Below, in pieces: positions 8,222 through 15,989 of a DNA stretch of 43,271 bases. The position numbers and the translations under genes were made by a program. Position 1 is the first letter of the stretch. Every line of letters starts with the position of its first letter. The stretch lies in assembly GCA_005881715.1 (NCBI GenBank), contig VBEE01000055.1:46661-89931 (forward strand), given 5' to 3'. This stretch comes from Chloroflexota bacterium. GTDB lineage: Bacteria > Chloroflexota > Dormibacteria > CF-121. Under the pieces are notes generated by a model. The model saw only the letters and a program-made list of their open reading frames with translations, was not told the origin of the DNA and searched no databases.

Positions 8222-8484
8222 GGACTGCCGGCCTCCCACTCAGTGCGCAGCCGGTACAGGGCGGCCGCCACAACCTCGGCCGACAGGCCATCGTCGAGCG
8301 CATCCTGTGCGTGGCGGACCCCGGCGAGCAGGGCCGGCGTCGGCGCAATCGAAGCCAATGACTTCAGCCCCCGGGCCAGCTCTCTCGACTGGCCGGCGCC
8401 GACATCTGAGTCCGCATAGCTCCAGGCTTCGACCCGGACAATAAGCCGTTCCAGGCTCTCCGCGAATTCCGGACGCGCCATCAC
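8143..8484 (-). CDS. Hypothetical small helical protein
   Basis: I do not recognise this 113-residue protein. It starts GTG-ATG (8484/8481) with AAGGTGG about 4 bases upstream, which supports real translation. Residues 1-85 look like a compact helical protein (FAESLERLIVRVEAW, LARGLKSLASIAPTPALLAGV, LSAEVVAAALYRLRTEWE). The tail is repetitive (RRSPKRGRSPKRGRSP) because it is antisense to the repeated jag 3' end, so the functional part probably lies before about 8222. No other gene explains 8222-8484. It is divergent from the M16 peptidase. It could still be a spurious frame. Confidence 0.5.
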   Translation of the reverse strand: MMARPEFAESLERLIVRVEAWSYADSDVGAGQSRELARGLKSLASIAPTPALLAGVRHAQDALDDGLSAEVVAAALYRLRTEWEAGSPQASLPPSPGRRSPKRGRSPKRGRSP

Positions 8485-8568
8485 GCTGCCACCTTACTGG
8501 ATATCGACCCGCTCATAACTACGATGCAACCGCTATCGAAATGTGCAGAGGCGCCGGCACCCCTACGA

Positions 8569-8574
8569 TATACT
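8569..8574 (+). promoter_or_regulatory. -10 box of a probable leaderless transcript (M16 peptidase)
   Basis: TATACT is followed by exactly 6 bases and then the GTG start at 8581, so transcription would begin at or within a base or two of the start codon. No TTGACA-like -35 is visible. The same spacing recurs at four other genes in the window. Confidence 0.55.
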
Positions 8575-8580
8575 CAGGTC

Positions 8581-9861
8581 GTGCCCAAGTCCCCTCCTAA
8601 CTATCGTCTCGACACGCTGGCGACCGGGGCGCGGGTTGTTTCGACGGCGCTGGCCGACCGTCCTTCGATCACGATGGCGATCATGTTCAAGGTTGGGTCT
8701 CGTTATGAATCCGACCAGGAAGCGGGGATCAGCCACTTCCTCGAACACATGTTCTTCAAGGGATCGGCCCGCTACGGCGGGGCCAAACAGATCGCCGAGG
8801 CCATCGAGGGGGTTGGTGGTGTGCTGAACGCCGCGACCGACAAAGAGCTGACCATGTACTGGGCCCGGGTGCCCAAGACCAAGGCCAAACTGGCCATCGA
8901 TGTCCTGGGTGACATGCTTTTCCAGCCGCTGCTCGACGCGGCCGAGCTGGAAAAGGAGCGACTCGTCGTCCTCGAAGAATTGCGGATGTACCAGGATTCG
9001 CCCCAGGAGTATGTGCACAGCCTGTTCGAACAGATCAGCTGGCCGAACCATCCGCTCGGACGGGACGTCGCGGGGACCGAAGCCTCTGTCCGGGCTCTGA
9101 CCCGCGACGACCTGTTGCGGTACCTGGAGGAGCATTACCTGCTGCGTAACCTGGTGGTGACGATCGCAGGTCCCGTCACCCATGACGAGGCGATCGGGCT
9201 CATCGAGCCCTACCTCAAGCCGCGTGGCAATGGCGCCGCACCACCATCATTCCTGCCCTCAATCGGTAATGGACAACGGCCCAACGTCTTACTGAAGTCG
9301 AAGAAGACGGAACAGGCGCACGTGTGTCTGGGGGTGCACGCCCCCTCGTACATGGACAAAGACCGCCACGTCATCGACATCCTCAACTGCGTGCTGGGCG
9401 AGGGGATGAGCTCGCGGCTGTTCCTCGAGGTGAGGGAGAAGCTCGGGCTGGCCTACGACGTCCATTCCTATGTCAACAAGATGTACGACACCGGGGTTCT
9501 CGGGGTCTACGCCGGGACGGAGCCGCGCCAGGCGTCGCGGGCGGTCGGTGCGATCGTCGGGCAGTTGCGCCGCCTCTGTGACGAGCCGGTCGAAGCCGCT
9601 GAGCTGACGAAGGCCAAAGAGTTCTACAAGGGCCGGCTGCTGCTGCAGATGGAGAGCACCAACTCAGTCGCGACGTGGTACGGCGGTCAGGAGGCGCTCA
9701 CGGGAAAAATCCAGGATGTCGACGACACCGTGGCGGAGATCGACGCCGTGACCGCCGACGACGTGAGACGGATTGCCCGCGAGTTGTTCAGCCAGGCTCT
9801 GCAGCTGGCCGTCATCGGTCCCTTCCGCAGTGAAGCGCCGTTTCTCAAGCAGATCGCCTGA
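8581..9861 (+). CDS. M16 family zinc metallopeptidase
   Basis: The 426-residue protein has the inverted zinc motif HFLEH (H52, E55, H56) near the N-terminus, followed downstream by ELEKERLVVLEELRMYQDSP, whose glutamate fits the third zinc ligand. The second half carries the usual inactive repeat with YDVHSYVNKMYDTGVLGVYAGT. M16 peptidases degrade short peptides or processing fragments, often as dimers in the cytoplasm. The frame is open back to ATG 8524, but similarity-like sequence starts at the RLDTLATGARVV segment and a -10 box sits 6 bases before GTG 8581, so I use that start. No neighbouring partner peptidase is seen. Confidence 0.88.
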   Translation: MPKSPPNYRLDTLATGARVVSTALADRPSITMAIMFKVGSRYESDQEAGISHFLEHMFFKGSARYGGAKQIAEAIEGVGGVLNAATDKELTMYWARVPKTKAKLAIDVLGDMLFQPLLDAAELEKERLVVLEELRMYQDSPQEYVHSLFEQISWPNHPLGRDVAGTEASVRALTRDDLLRYLEEHYLLRNLVVTIAGPVTHDEAIGLIEPYLKPRGNGAAPPSFLPSIGNGQRPNVLLKSKKTEQAHVCLGVHAPSYMDKDRHVIDILNCVLGEGMSSRLFLEVREKLGLAYDVHSYVNKMYDTGVLGVYAGTEPRQASRAVGAIVGQLRRLCDEPVEAAELTKAKEFYKGRLLLQMESTNSVATWYGGQEALTGKIQDVDDTVAEIDAVTADDVRRIARELFSQALQLAVIGPFRSEAPFLKQIA

Positions 9862-9890
9862 GCAGCGGTAAGGCCTCCCGACTTCCGGTT

Positions 9891-9896
9891 TACAAT
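9891..9896 (+). promoter_or_regulatory. Candidate -10 box for lepB-ndk
   Basis: TACAAT lies 34 bases before the lepB ATG, giving a predicted leader of about 26 bases. The leader contains a five-codon reading frame (ATG 9909 to TAA 9926) that ends 3 bases before the lepB start. Confidence 0.4.
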
Positions 9897-9929
9897 GAAT
9901 CGCCCCGGATGAAGTTGAACAGCTAAAGG

Positions 9930-10529
9930 ATGGCGCAGTCGCAAATGGCGCAACCGCCGGCGCCGGCGCAATCCCCGCGCCAGAAATCTTTCCTCAGGGA
10001 CACGCTCGAGATCGTGTTCCTTGCGCTCGTTCTTTATGTTGTCATCCAGTACGCGGTGCAGACCGTCCACGTCCTCGGCTCGAGCATGTATTCGACATTG
10101 CACGACAACGACCTGCTGGTCGCCTCAAAAATCTCCTACAAACTTCATCCACCGCAACGTGGCGACATCATCGTATTCAAGCCACCAGATGAGGCGAGCC
10201 GGGACTTCATCAAACGCGTTATCGCGCTGCCTGGCGAGCGGATCCGGATCGCGAAGAGCGTGGTGTACATCAACGGCCAGGTGCTGCACGAGCCATATCT
10301 ACCGGAAGCATGGACGTATAACAACAACTGGCCGCCCTCCGGCCAGGATCAGTTGATCCCGCCTGATGAATATTTCGTCATGGGCGACAATCGCAACCAC
10401 TCCAGCGATTCGAGAACCTTCGGTCCGATCACCCTCGATTCGATTCTGGGAAAGGCTGAGATCCGGATCTGGCCGCTGGGCGACGTCGGCTTCCTCGGCG
10501 CCAAGCCCACGTTTGCCTCCGGCCCGTAA
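9930..10529 (+). CDS. lepB: Signal peptidase I
   Basis: This 199-residue membrane-anchored serine protease cuts signal peptides from exported proteins. After a short cytoplasmic tail, residues 24-45 form one TM anchor (TLEIVFLALVLYVVIQYAVQ). The catalytic serine is S52 in GSSMYSTL; the family box is usually GxSMxPTL, so the proline is replaced by serine. The general base is K95 in RDFIKRVIALPGE, and the later box MGDNRNHSSDSRTFGP is complete. ATG 9930 has only AAAGG directly against it, a poor Shine-Dalgarno spacing; ATG 9945 is an alternative. ndk follows after 6 bases. Confidence 0.95.
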   Translation: MAQSQMAQPPAPAQSPRQKSFLRDTLEIVFLALVLYVVIQYAVQTVHVLGSSMYSTLHDNDLLVASKISYKLHPPQRGDIIVFKPPDEASRDFIKRVIALPGERIRIAKSVVYINGQVLHEPYLPEAWTYNNNWPPSGQDQLIPPDEYFVMGDNRNHSSDSRTFGPITLDSILGKAEIRIWPLGDVGFLGAKPTFASGP

Positions 10530-10535
10530 CGCGGC

Positions 10536-10985
10536 ATGCAGCGGACGCTGGTGCTGGTCAAACCCGACGGCGTGCAGCGCGGGTTGGTCGGCCTCATCCT
10601 GGCACGGCTCGAACGGCGCGGACTCAAGCTGGTCGCGTTGAAAATGATGCAAATCTCGCGCGAGCTGGCCGGCCGCCATTACGCCGAACACCAGAGCAAG
10701 CCGTTCTACGACGGACTGATCGCCTTCATTACCTCGGGCCCCGTCGTGGCGATGATCTGGGAAGGGCGGGAGGCGGTGGCGGTGGTGCGCAGCGTGATGG
10801 GGAGCACGGATCCCCTCACGGCTGCCCCCGGAACGATCCGCGGTGACCTGGCGCTTGACCTTGGAATGAACCTGATCCACGGGTCGGACTCGCCGGCGCG
10901 CGCGCAAACCGAGATGGCCCTCTTTTTCAGCTCGGCCGAGATCCACGATTACGAGCGCACGGCGGATCGCTGGATCCGCGAGTAA
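10536..10985 (+). CDS. ndk: Nucleoside diphosphate kinase
   Basis: The enzyme moves the gamma phosphate of ATP onto other nucleoside diphosphates through a phosphohistidine. The 149-residue product begins [17 protein letters not shown] and contains NLIHGSDSP, with H115 as the catalytic histidine, plus [14 protein letters not shown]. Length is normal to slightly long. It follows lepB by 6 bases and is convergent with parB, with about 30 bases and a small hairpin between them. Confidence 0.96.
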   Translation: MQRTLVLVKPDGVQRGLVGLILARLERRGLKLVALKMMQISRELAGRHYAEHQSKPFYDGLIAFITSGPVVAMIWEGREAVAVVRSVMGSTDPLTAAPGTIRGDLALDLGMNLIHGSDSPARAQTEMALFFSSAEIHDYERTADRWIRE

Positions 10986-11003
10986 ACCCGAGCAGTTACA
11001 CGT

Positions 11004-11020
11004 GCTAGCTCGGCGCTAGC
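11004..11020. terminator. Small hairpin between convergent ndk and parB
   Basis: GCTAGC-tcggc-GCTAGC forms a perfect 6-bp stem with a 5-base loop in the short gap between two convergent genes, overlapping the parB stop. No U-tract follows on either strand, so its action as a bidirectional terminator is only suggested by position. Confidence 0.35.
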
Positions 11021-11900
11021 GAATCACGCGGCGCCTGAGCGCCTCGAGCTCCTCGTTACTGTAGAACTCGATGGTCAATCGTCCACCGTTGCGCAGCCGG
11101 GTGAGCACCACTTTCGTGCCGAGCGCCTGGCGGAACTCATCTTCCAGGGCGCGGGTTTCGGGATCCGACGCGGACCGATGACGAAGTTTTCTGCTGCCCA
11201 TCTCGGTCGCTCGCGACCGAACCCAGGCCTCCGTCTGCCGCACATTCCAGTGCTCGCGGGTAATCCGCTCCAGGCCGACAAGTTGGTCCGAGACCGAGGG
11301 GATGCCAAGCAGCGCCACGCCATGCCCGGCCGTGATGGCCCCGGTCTCGATGGCCTTGATGGCCGGCTCTGGCAGTCCGAGCAGACGCACCCGCTGCGCG
11401 ATCGTCACCGGGTTCTTGCCCAGCCGTTCGGCCAGGGCATCCTGGGTCAAACCGAAGTCGCGGAGCAGCCGCTGCATGGCACGCGCCTCTTCCATCGGGT
11501 TGAGGTCGGTCCGTTGCAGATTCTCGACCAGGGCCAGCTCCAGGCGCTCTTCGAGGCGGCCGCCGCTTCCCGGATGGACGATGACCGGGACTTCGGTCAG
11601 GCCCGCGATCTCGGCCGCGCGAAGCCGGCGTTCGCCGGCGATCAACTCATATCCGGCCAGGCCCTCGCGGACCAGCAGCGGCTGCAGGATGCCGTGCATC
11701 CGGATGGAATCGGCCAGCTCCTGCAGCGACCCCGGCTCGAAGCCACGGCGGGGCTGCTCCGGATTGGGCTGGATGTCGGTGATCGCGATCTGCATGGCAA
11801 AGCGTCGCCGCGCGCGGTTGTCAGAGCTCAACTCCTCGACGTACTCCCCCGAAGGGATGAGGGCCTCGAGGCCCCGACCCAGTCCCCGTCGTTTGTTCAT
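11016..11900 (-). CDS. parB: Chromosome partitioning protein ParB
   Basis: ParB is a CTP-dependent clamp that loads at parS sites and drives origin segregation with ParA. The 294-residue product has the usual KRRGLGRGLEALIP N-terminus (the ParA-stimulating end), the ParB/Srx-like domain with GERRLRAAEIAGL and ALVENLQRTDLNPMEEA, the helix-turn-helix domain around LTQDALAERLGKNPVTIAQRVRLL, and a C-terminal dimerisation region. Its ATG overlaps the parA stop as ATGA (11897-11900). I found no canonical parS site in the window. Confidence 0.96.
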   Translation of the reverse strand: MNKRRGLGRGLEALIPSGEYVEELSSDNRARRRFAMQIAITDIQPNPEQPRRGFEPGSLQELADSIRMHGILQPLLVREGLAGYELIAGERRLRAAEIAGLTEVPVIVHPGSGGRLEERLELALVENLQRTDLNPMEEARAMQRLLRDFGLTQDALAERLGKNPVTIAQRVRLLGLPEPAIKAIETGAITAGHGVALLGIPSVSDQLVGLERITREHWNVRQTEAWVRSRATEMGSRKLRHRSASDPETRALEDEFRQALGTKVVLTRLRNGGRLTIEFYSNEELEALRRRVIR

Positions 11901-12655
11901 CTGGCTATCAACTCCTTCGTGAGTTCCTGGTAGGCGACGGCGCCGCGCGACGTCGGGTCGTACTGGGTGATCGGCATCCCGTGACTGGGCGCCTCGCTGA
12001 GGCGCACGTTGCGAGGGATGACCGTGCGAAAGGTCTTCTCCGGATACTGGGCGCGGACCTGCTGGGCGACCTGCAGCGCCAGCGTGGTGCGTGGGTCGAA
12101 CAGCGTCAGCACGATGCCGCCGATCTTCAACCGGGGATTCAGGTCCCGCTGGATCAACTGGCTGGTATGGGTAAGGGCGCCGAGTCCTTCCAGGGCGTAG
12201 TACTCACACTGGATCGGAATCAGCATGTACTCCGCGGCCACTAGGCAGTTCACGGTCAGCAGGCCCAGCGATGGAGGACAGTCGATGATGATGTAGTCAT
12301 AGGGAACGCGCAGCGACTCGAGCGCGTAGAGCAGCCGTCGTTCCCGGCGGGGCAAGCGGATGAGCTCGATCTCCGCGCCGGACAGAGATCGATGCGAGGG
12401 CAGGATGTCGAGACCGGGGACCGCGGTCGGGCGAATCACGTCGTTGATGTCCTCGGCGTCGATGATGACGTTATAGATGCTATGGCTGAGCTCGTTTCGG
12501 ACGATGCCGAGACCGCTGGTGGTATTGCCCTGGGGGTCCATATCCACGATGAGCCCGCTCAAGCCGAGCTCCGGAAGGTTGGCCGCCACGTTGATGGCGG
12601 TGGTAGTCTTCCCGACTCCGCCCTTCTGGTTGACGACTGCGTAGACTTTTGGCAC
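11897..12655 (-). CDS. parA: Chromosome partitioning ATPase ParA
   Basis: The 252-residue Soj/ParA-type ATPase starts VYAVVNQKGGVGKTTTAINVA with the deviant Walker A motif KGGVGKTT and its extra lysine (residues 10-17), then IVDMDPQGNTTSGLG and YIIIDCPPSLG. It binds the nucleoid with ATP and moves ParB-parS complexes. The start is GTG at 12655; a TATAAT box on the same strand (12696-12691) lies about 36 bases upstream. It is the first gene of the parA-parB pair and lies about 7 kb from the probable origin, as expected. Confidence 0.96.
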   Translation of the reverse strand: MPKVYAVVNQKGGVGKTTTAINVAANLPELGLSGLIVDMDPQGNTTSGLGIVRNELSHSIYNVIIDAEDINDVIRPTAVPGLDILPSHRSLSGAEIELIRLPRRERRLLYALESLRVPYDYIIIDCPPSLGLLTVNCLVAAEYMLIPIQCEYYALEGLGALTHTSQLIQRDLNPRLKIGGIVLTLFDPRTTLALQVAQQVRAQYPEKTFRTVIPRNVRLSEAPSHGMPITQYDPTSRGAVAYQELTKELIAR

Positions 12656-12690
12656 TCTGCTGGCTGGAACGCAGGACGGCTTCTGTCCGG

Positions 12691-12696
12691 ATTATA
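12691..12696 (-). promoter_or_regulatory. -10 box for parAB
   Basis: The minus strand reads TATAAT in the 68-base gap between the CPBP gene and parA. The expected transcription start is near 12684, leaving a leader of roughly 30 bases. No good -35 is visible. Confidence 0.5.
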
Positions 12697-12723
12697 CGGT
12701 GGCCCATCGCAAACGCACGTTTG

Positions 12724-13710
12724 TCATTTCGCGATCAGCGAGAGGAACCCCACGGCAATGTCGTAGCCGGCATGGGTCACCATGCCGGGAACAATGCTGC
12801 CGGCCCGAACGCGCAACCAGCCCAGGCCCAACCCAAGCACGAAAACCTCAAGGGTGGCAAAGCTGAGCGCGTACTGCGTGTGGAGCGCGGCAAACAACAC
12901 GGAACTGATCACAATGCCGAACCGCGGCAGCAGGGCGCCGCGAAAAAGGGTTTCTTCAACGACGGCGGCCAGCACCCCGAGGAAGATGATGGCCGCCGGA
13001 TTGTTGAAGTGGCTGAAGAGGACGGTCGTCACGTCGGTGACTTGCTTTTGCTGACTCGGGGAGACGACGTTGGCCACCGCCTCGATCGCAAACGCCACGG
13101 CGATGAAGACCCCGATGCCGAGCACGGCCACCAACCACCACCGCCTCTGGCGTGGGGCGAGCAGCCCGAGTCGCTCGAACGCCCGTCGTGGTGAGCGACG
13201 CACGAAGACTCCGACACCAACAAAGCACAGGATCAGCAGCGGGATATCCTGTGCCAGAAGATCGCCGATCGTCAGCGGTGGGCCGGGCTGCACTTGCGCA
13301 CCGACTTGCTGCGCCACGAGGAGCAGGCCCAACACCACGGTCAGATAGATGACCGGTGAGCCGGGGCGCAACGGGATCGCACGCGCCACCGCGCGCTGGA
13401 CCGGTGGCCAGAGGTACAGCAACCCGAGGGCGCCGGCGATCGTCAGCGGGATGCCGAGCAGCTCGTTGGTCCGAAACTGTTCGGGGCGCACCGCGCCGAC
13501 GGCGTACTGCGCCACGTTGTTCACCGCGACCAGCAGGCCCGCCAGGAGCGCGATCGCCGACATCCCGCCGCCGACGATCAGGGTGATCATACGGGCGGTC
13601 ATGTTCCGCTCACCGAAGTTGGCTAGCACATACAGGCCGCCGACGATGCTGAGAATGGCGATGGTGGCGACGTCGAGCGCGGCGTCGCCGCTGGCGAAGA
13701 GGAGCGTCAG
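12724..13710 (-). CDS. CPBP family intramembrane metalloprotease
   Basis: The hydrophobic product has the CPBP (CAAX protease / bacteriocin-processing) motifs: VVEETLFRG (the EExxxR motif), then FAALHTQY and THAGYD with the histidines that should complete the active site. Eight or so membrane segments can be counted. The first standard start is GTG 13629 (301 residues), but the frame continues upstream with another membrane-like stretch ([20 protein letters not shown]). A CTG at 13710 overlaps the slipin stop as CTGA, so I extend to it. Neighbours are slipin and NfeD, membrane quality-control proteins. Substrate unknown. Confidence 0.8.
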   Translation of the reverse strand: MTLLFASGDAALDVATIAILSIVGGLYVLANFGERNMTARMITLIVGGGMSAIALLAGLLVAVNNVAQYAVGAVRPEQFRTNELLGIPLTIAGALGLLYLWPPVQRAVARAIPLRPGSPVIYLTVVLGLLLVAQQVGAQVQPGPPLTIGDLLAQDIPLLILCFVGVGVFVRRSPRRAFERLGLLAPRQRRWWLVAVLGIGVFIAVAFAIEAVANVVSPSQQKQVTDVTTVLFSHFNNPAAIIFLGVLAAVVEETLFRGALLPRFGIVISSVLFAALHTQYALSFATLEVFVLGLGLGWLRVRAGSIVPGMVTHAGYDIAVGFLSLIAK

Positions 13711-14504
13711 GTCTTTGCCGGTGCCGCCGACCCCCGGCTTTTGGCGTCCCGCAGGTCGATCAGCTGTTGCATCATGTCGATCGGCATCGGGAAGACGATG
13801 ACGGTGTTCCGCTCGACGCCAATCTCGGTGAGCGTCTGCAAGTAGCGGAGCTGCAATGCGCTCGGCTGCTGGGCGATCACGGTCGCCGCTTCGGTCAGCT
13901 GTTTGGCGGCTGCGAACTCGCCTTCGGCGTGGATGATCTTCGCCCGCTTCTCGCGCTCGGCCTCGGCCTGCTTCGCCATGGCGCGCTGCATCGTCTGCGG
14001 CAGCTCCACATCCTTGATCTCGACGGTCGAGACCTTGATGCCCCAGGGTTCGGTCTGTTCGTCGATGATCTGCTGCAGCCGGGTGTTGATCTTCTCGCGG
14101 TTGGCCAGCAGCTCATCGAGGGTCGACTGCCCGAGCACGCTCCGTAATGTCGTCTGCGCTATTTGTGAAGTCGCGTTGATGAAATTCGCCACCTTGGTCA
14201 CGGCGAAATTCGGATTGACGACCAGGAAGTAGATGACCGCGTTGACCTTGACGGTGACGTTATCCAGGGTGATGACCTCCTGGGGCGGCACCTCCAGGGT
14301 GACGGTCCTGAGATCGATCTTGACCAGCCGGTCGATGCCGAACGGAATGATGAGCCGCAGCCCGGGTCCCTTTAGCGTCATCAGGCGGCCCAGTCGAAAG
14401 AGCACGCCGCGCTCGTACTCATTGATGATCCGGATGGCTGAGCTCAAGCCGATCAGCACGACAAGAACGATGATGCCGAGGACGATCAGCGCGAATATGC
14501 CCAC
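13707..14504 (-). CDS. Slipin / stomatin-like SPFH-domain protein
   Basis: The 265-residue protein has one N-terminal membrane anchor (about 3-24), then the SPFH/band-7 domain starting [23 protein letters not shown] and containing [21 protein letters not shown], followed by a helical region rich in A/E/K ([23 protein letters not shown]). Such proteins oligomerise in membranes and are cleaved by, or scaffold, NfeD proteases. The start is GTG 14504 with GAGGAGG upstream. It follows nfeD by about 50 bases on the same strand, the classic slipin-NfeD pair. Confidence 0.92.
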   Translation of the reverse strand: MGIFALIVLGIIVLVVLIGLSSAIRIINEYERGVLFRLGRLMTLKGPGLRLIIPFGIDRLVKIDLRTVTLEVPPQEVITLDNVTVKVNAVIYFLVVNPNFAVTKVANFINATSQIAQTTLRSVLGQSTLDELLANREKINTRLQQIIDEQTEPWGIKVSTVEIKDVELPQTMQRAMAKQAEAEREKRAKIIHAEGEFAAAKQLTEAATVIAQQPSALQLRYLQTLTEIGVERNTVIVFPMPIDMMQQLIDLRDAKSRGSAAPAKT

Positions 14505-14556
14505 GGGTCCCTCCTCGCTAATGCAATGGTCATCATGTTACGGGTGGCGGCAGCGC

Positions 14557-15939
14557 CTAGGAGGATGCCGCTTGGGGTCCCTCCGCCAGCGGGCTCTGTT
14601 GCTGTTGCACCGGCTCCACTCGCAGCCGAAGGCCATCCAACCCGAGAACCCGGACCTGGGTGCCGGCGGGCAGCGACCCGCCGATCGCGGTCGCCTGCCA
14701 GAGCGCACCGTCGACGAAGACCATGCCATCCGGATTGAGCGACTCGCGGACGGTGCCGACGTGACCCACCATGGACTCCTCGCCCGCGGCGTACGGTTGC
14801 CGCCGTGCGGCGATGACTTTCTGAAGGATGAAGAAGAAGATGCCGGCGATGCTCAAGACGGTAATCAGCAGCAGCGGAAGGTTGACGGCTTCCGAGAGAA
14901 AGCCGGTATTGATCAGGAACAGGCCGCCCAGGGTCATCGCGATGATGCCACCGGTCGTCAGGACGCCGTGGGTCACGGCTTTGAGGTCGACGATGAACAG
15001 CAGAATCGCGAGCAGGATCAGCAGCAAGCCCGCGATGTTGATCGGGAGATTGAAGAGGGACAGCGCGGCGAGCAAGCCGGCGATCACCCCCACGACGCCC
15101 GGCAGCACTAGGCCGGGATGCGTCACCCAGAATCCGATGCCAATGATCGCCAGCAGGAAGAGCAGGTAGACAAGGTTGGGGTCGGCGACCGCTTCCAGAA
15201 ACTGGTCGAAGCCGCTCATGTCGACCCGCTCGATCCCGGCATAGGCGGTTTGCAACGTGTAGCTGCGGCCGCCCTTGCTGACCTGCCGGCCGTCGAGATC
15301 CTGCAGCAAGGTGTCGATGTCGCGGCTCTCGAAGTCGACCACCCCCAGCTGGACGGCCTCGTCCGCAGGGGCGTTGATGCTCTGCCGGACCGCTTTCTCG
15401 ACCCAATCGGCGTTGTGGTGATGGAGGGTGGCCAGCGCGCGCGCGTAGGCGGCCGCGTCGTTCTCGATCTTCTGGTCCTCGATGCCGGGCGCCGGCGAGG
15501 CGCCCGAGGCGGCGGGGCTGGCAGCGGGTGCCGGGTTACTGCCGCCCAGGCTGACCGGGTGCGCCGAGCCGATGTTCGTGCCGGGGGCCATGGCGGCGAT
15601 GTCGGCGGCCTCCGTGATGTACATTCCGGCGGAGGCGGCACGCGCCCCGGAAGGCGAGACGAAGACCACAACCGGGACCGGGGCCCCGAGCATCTTCTTG
15701 ATGATGTCGCGCATGGACGTGTCGAGACCGCCAGGGGTGTCCAGCGCGATGATCAGCGCGCCCGCGTGTCCCTGCACCGCCCTGTCCACGGCATTCGAGA
15801 CGTAGCTATCCGTGATCGGGTTGATCACGCCGTTCAGGGTGGCGACCAGGACGTGCGGCTCGGCCGCGCGAGCTGCGGTGGCAGGCAAAAGGGCGACCAG
15901 CGTGGCGGCCGCAAGAAAGAGGCGACCAGCCCTCTTCAC
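14557..15939 (-). CDS. NfeD-type membrane serine protease (ClpP-class)
   Basis: From GTG 15939 the protein has 460 residues: a signal peptide (VKRAGRLFLAAATLVALLPATAARA), a ClpP-like protease domain with DTPGGLDTSMRDII and GARAASAGMYITEAADIAAM (the serine of ASAG is the likely nucleophile), four to five membrane segments (VYLLFLLAIIGIGFWV onward), and a C-terminal OB-fold NfeD domain (VGHVGTVRESLNPDGMVFVDGALW). A lysine in QKIENDAAAYARA fits the catalytic base. An Ala/Pro/Gly-rich insert follows the protease core. The frame is open further upstream, but a TATGAT box lies exactly 6 bases before this GTG and the signal peptide starts there. Confidence 0.93.
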   Translation of the reverse strand: MKRAGRLFLAAATLVALLPATAARAAEPHVLVATLNGVINPITDSYVSNAVDRAVQGHAGALIIALDTPGGLDTSMRDIIKKMLGAPVPVVVFVSPSGARAASAGMYITEAADIAAMAPGTNIGSAHPVSLGGSNPAPAASPAASGASPAPGIEDQKIENDAAAYARALATLHHHNADWVEKAVRQSINAPADEAVQLGVVDFESRDIDTLLQDLDGRQVSKGGRSYTLQTAYAGIERVDMSGFDQFLEAVADPNLVYLLFLLAIIGIGFWVTHPGLVLPGVVGVIAGLLAALSLFNLPINIAGLLLILLAILLFIVDLKAVTHGVLTTGGIIAMTLGGLFLINTGFLSEAVNLPLLLITVLSIAGIFFFILQKVIAARRQPYAAGEESMVGHVGTVRESLNPDGMVFVDGALWQATAIGGSLPAGTQVRVLGLDGLRLRVEPVQQQQSPLAEGPQAASS

Positions 15940-15945
15940 GAGCTG

Positions 15946-15951
15946 ATCATA
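15946..15951 (-). promoter_or_regulatory. -10 box of a probable leaderless transcript (nfeD)
   Basis: The minus strand reads TATGAT, then 6 bases, then GTG 15939. It mirrors the plus-strand box at 15978-15983 in the same 50-base divergent gap. Confidence 0.55.
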
Positions 15952-15977
15952 GTCCGGGCCGGGCGGTCGGGCCTTCG

Positions 15978-15983
15978 TAGAAT
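15978..15983 (+). promoter_or_regulatory. -10 box of a probable leaderless transcript (sigma-like gene and gcv operon)
   Basis: TAGAAT is followed by 6 bases and GTG 15990. With the nfeD box only 26 bases away on the other strand, the two promoters must share or overlap their upstream elements. There is no room for a glycine riboswitch before the operon. Confidence 0.55.
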
Positions 15984-15989
15984 GACGGT

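Noticed and set aside
10991-11010. parS-like site around the CACGTG at 10999-11004
   Set aside because: Only about 10 of 16 positions match the parS consensus TGTTTCACGTGAAACA; the flanks do not match, so it is more likely chance.
15940-15989. Glycine riboswitch before the gcv operon
   Set aside because: The gap is 50 bases and filled by two promoters; no tandem aptamer could fit, and none is seen before gcvT.
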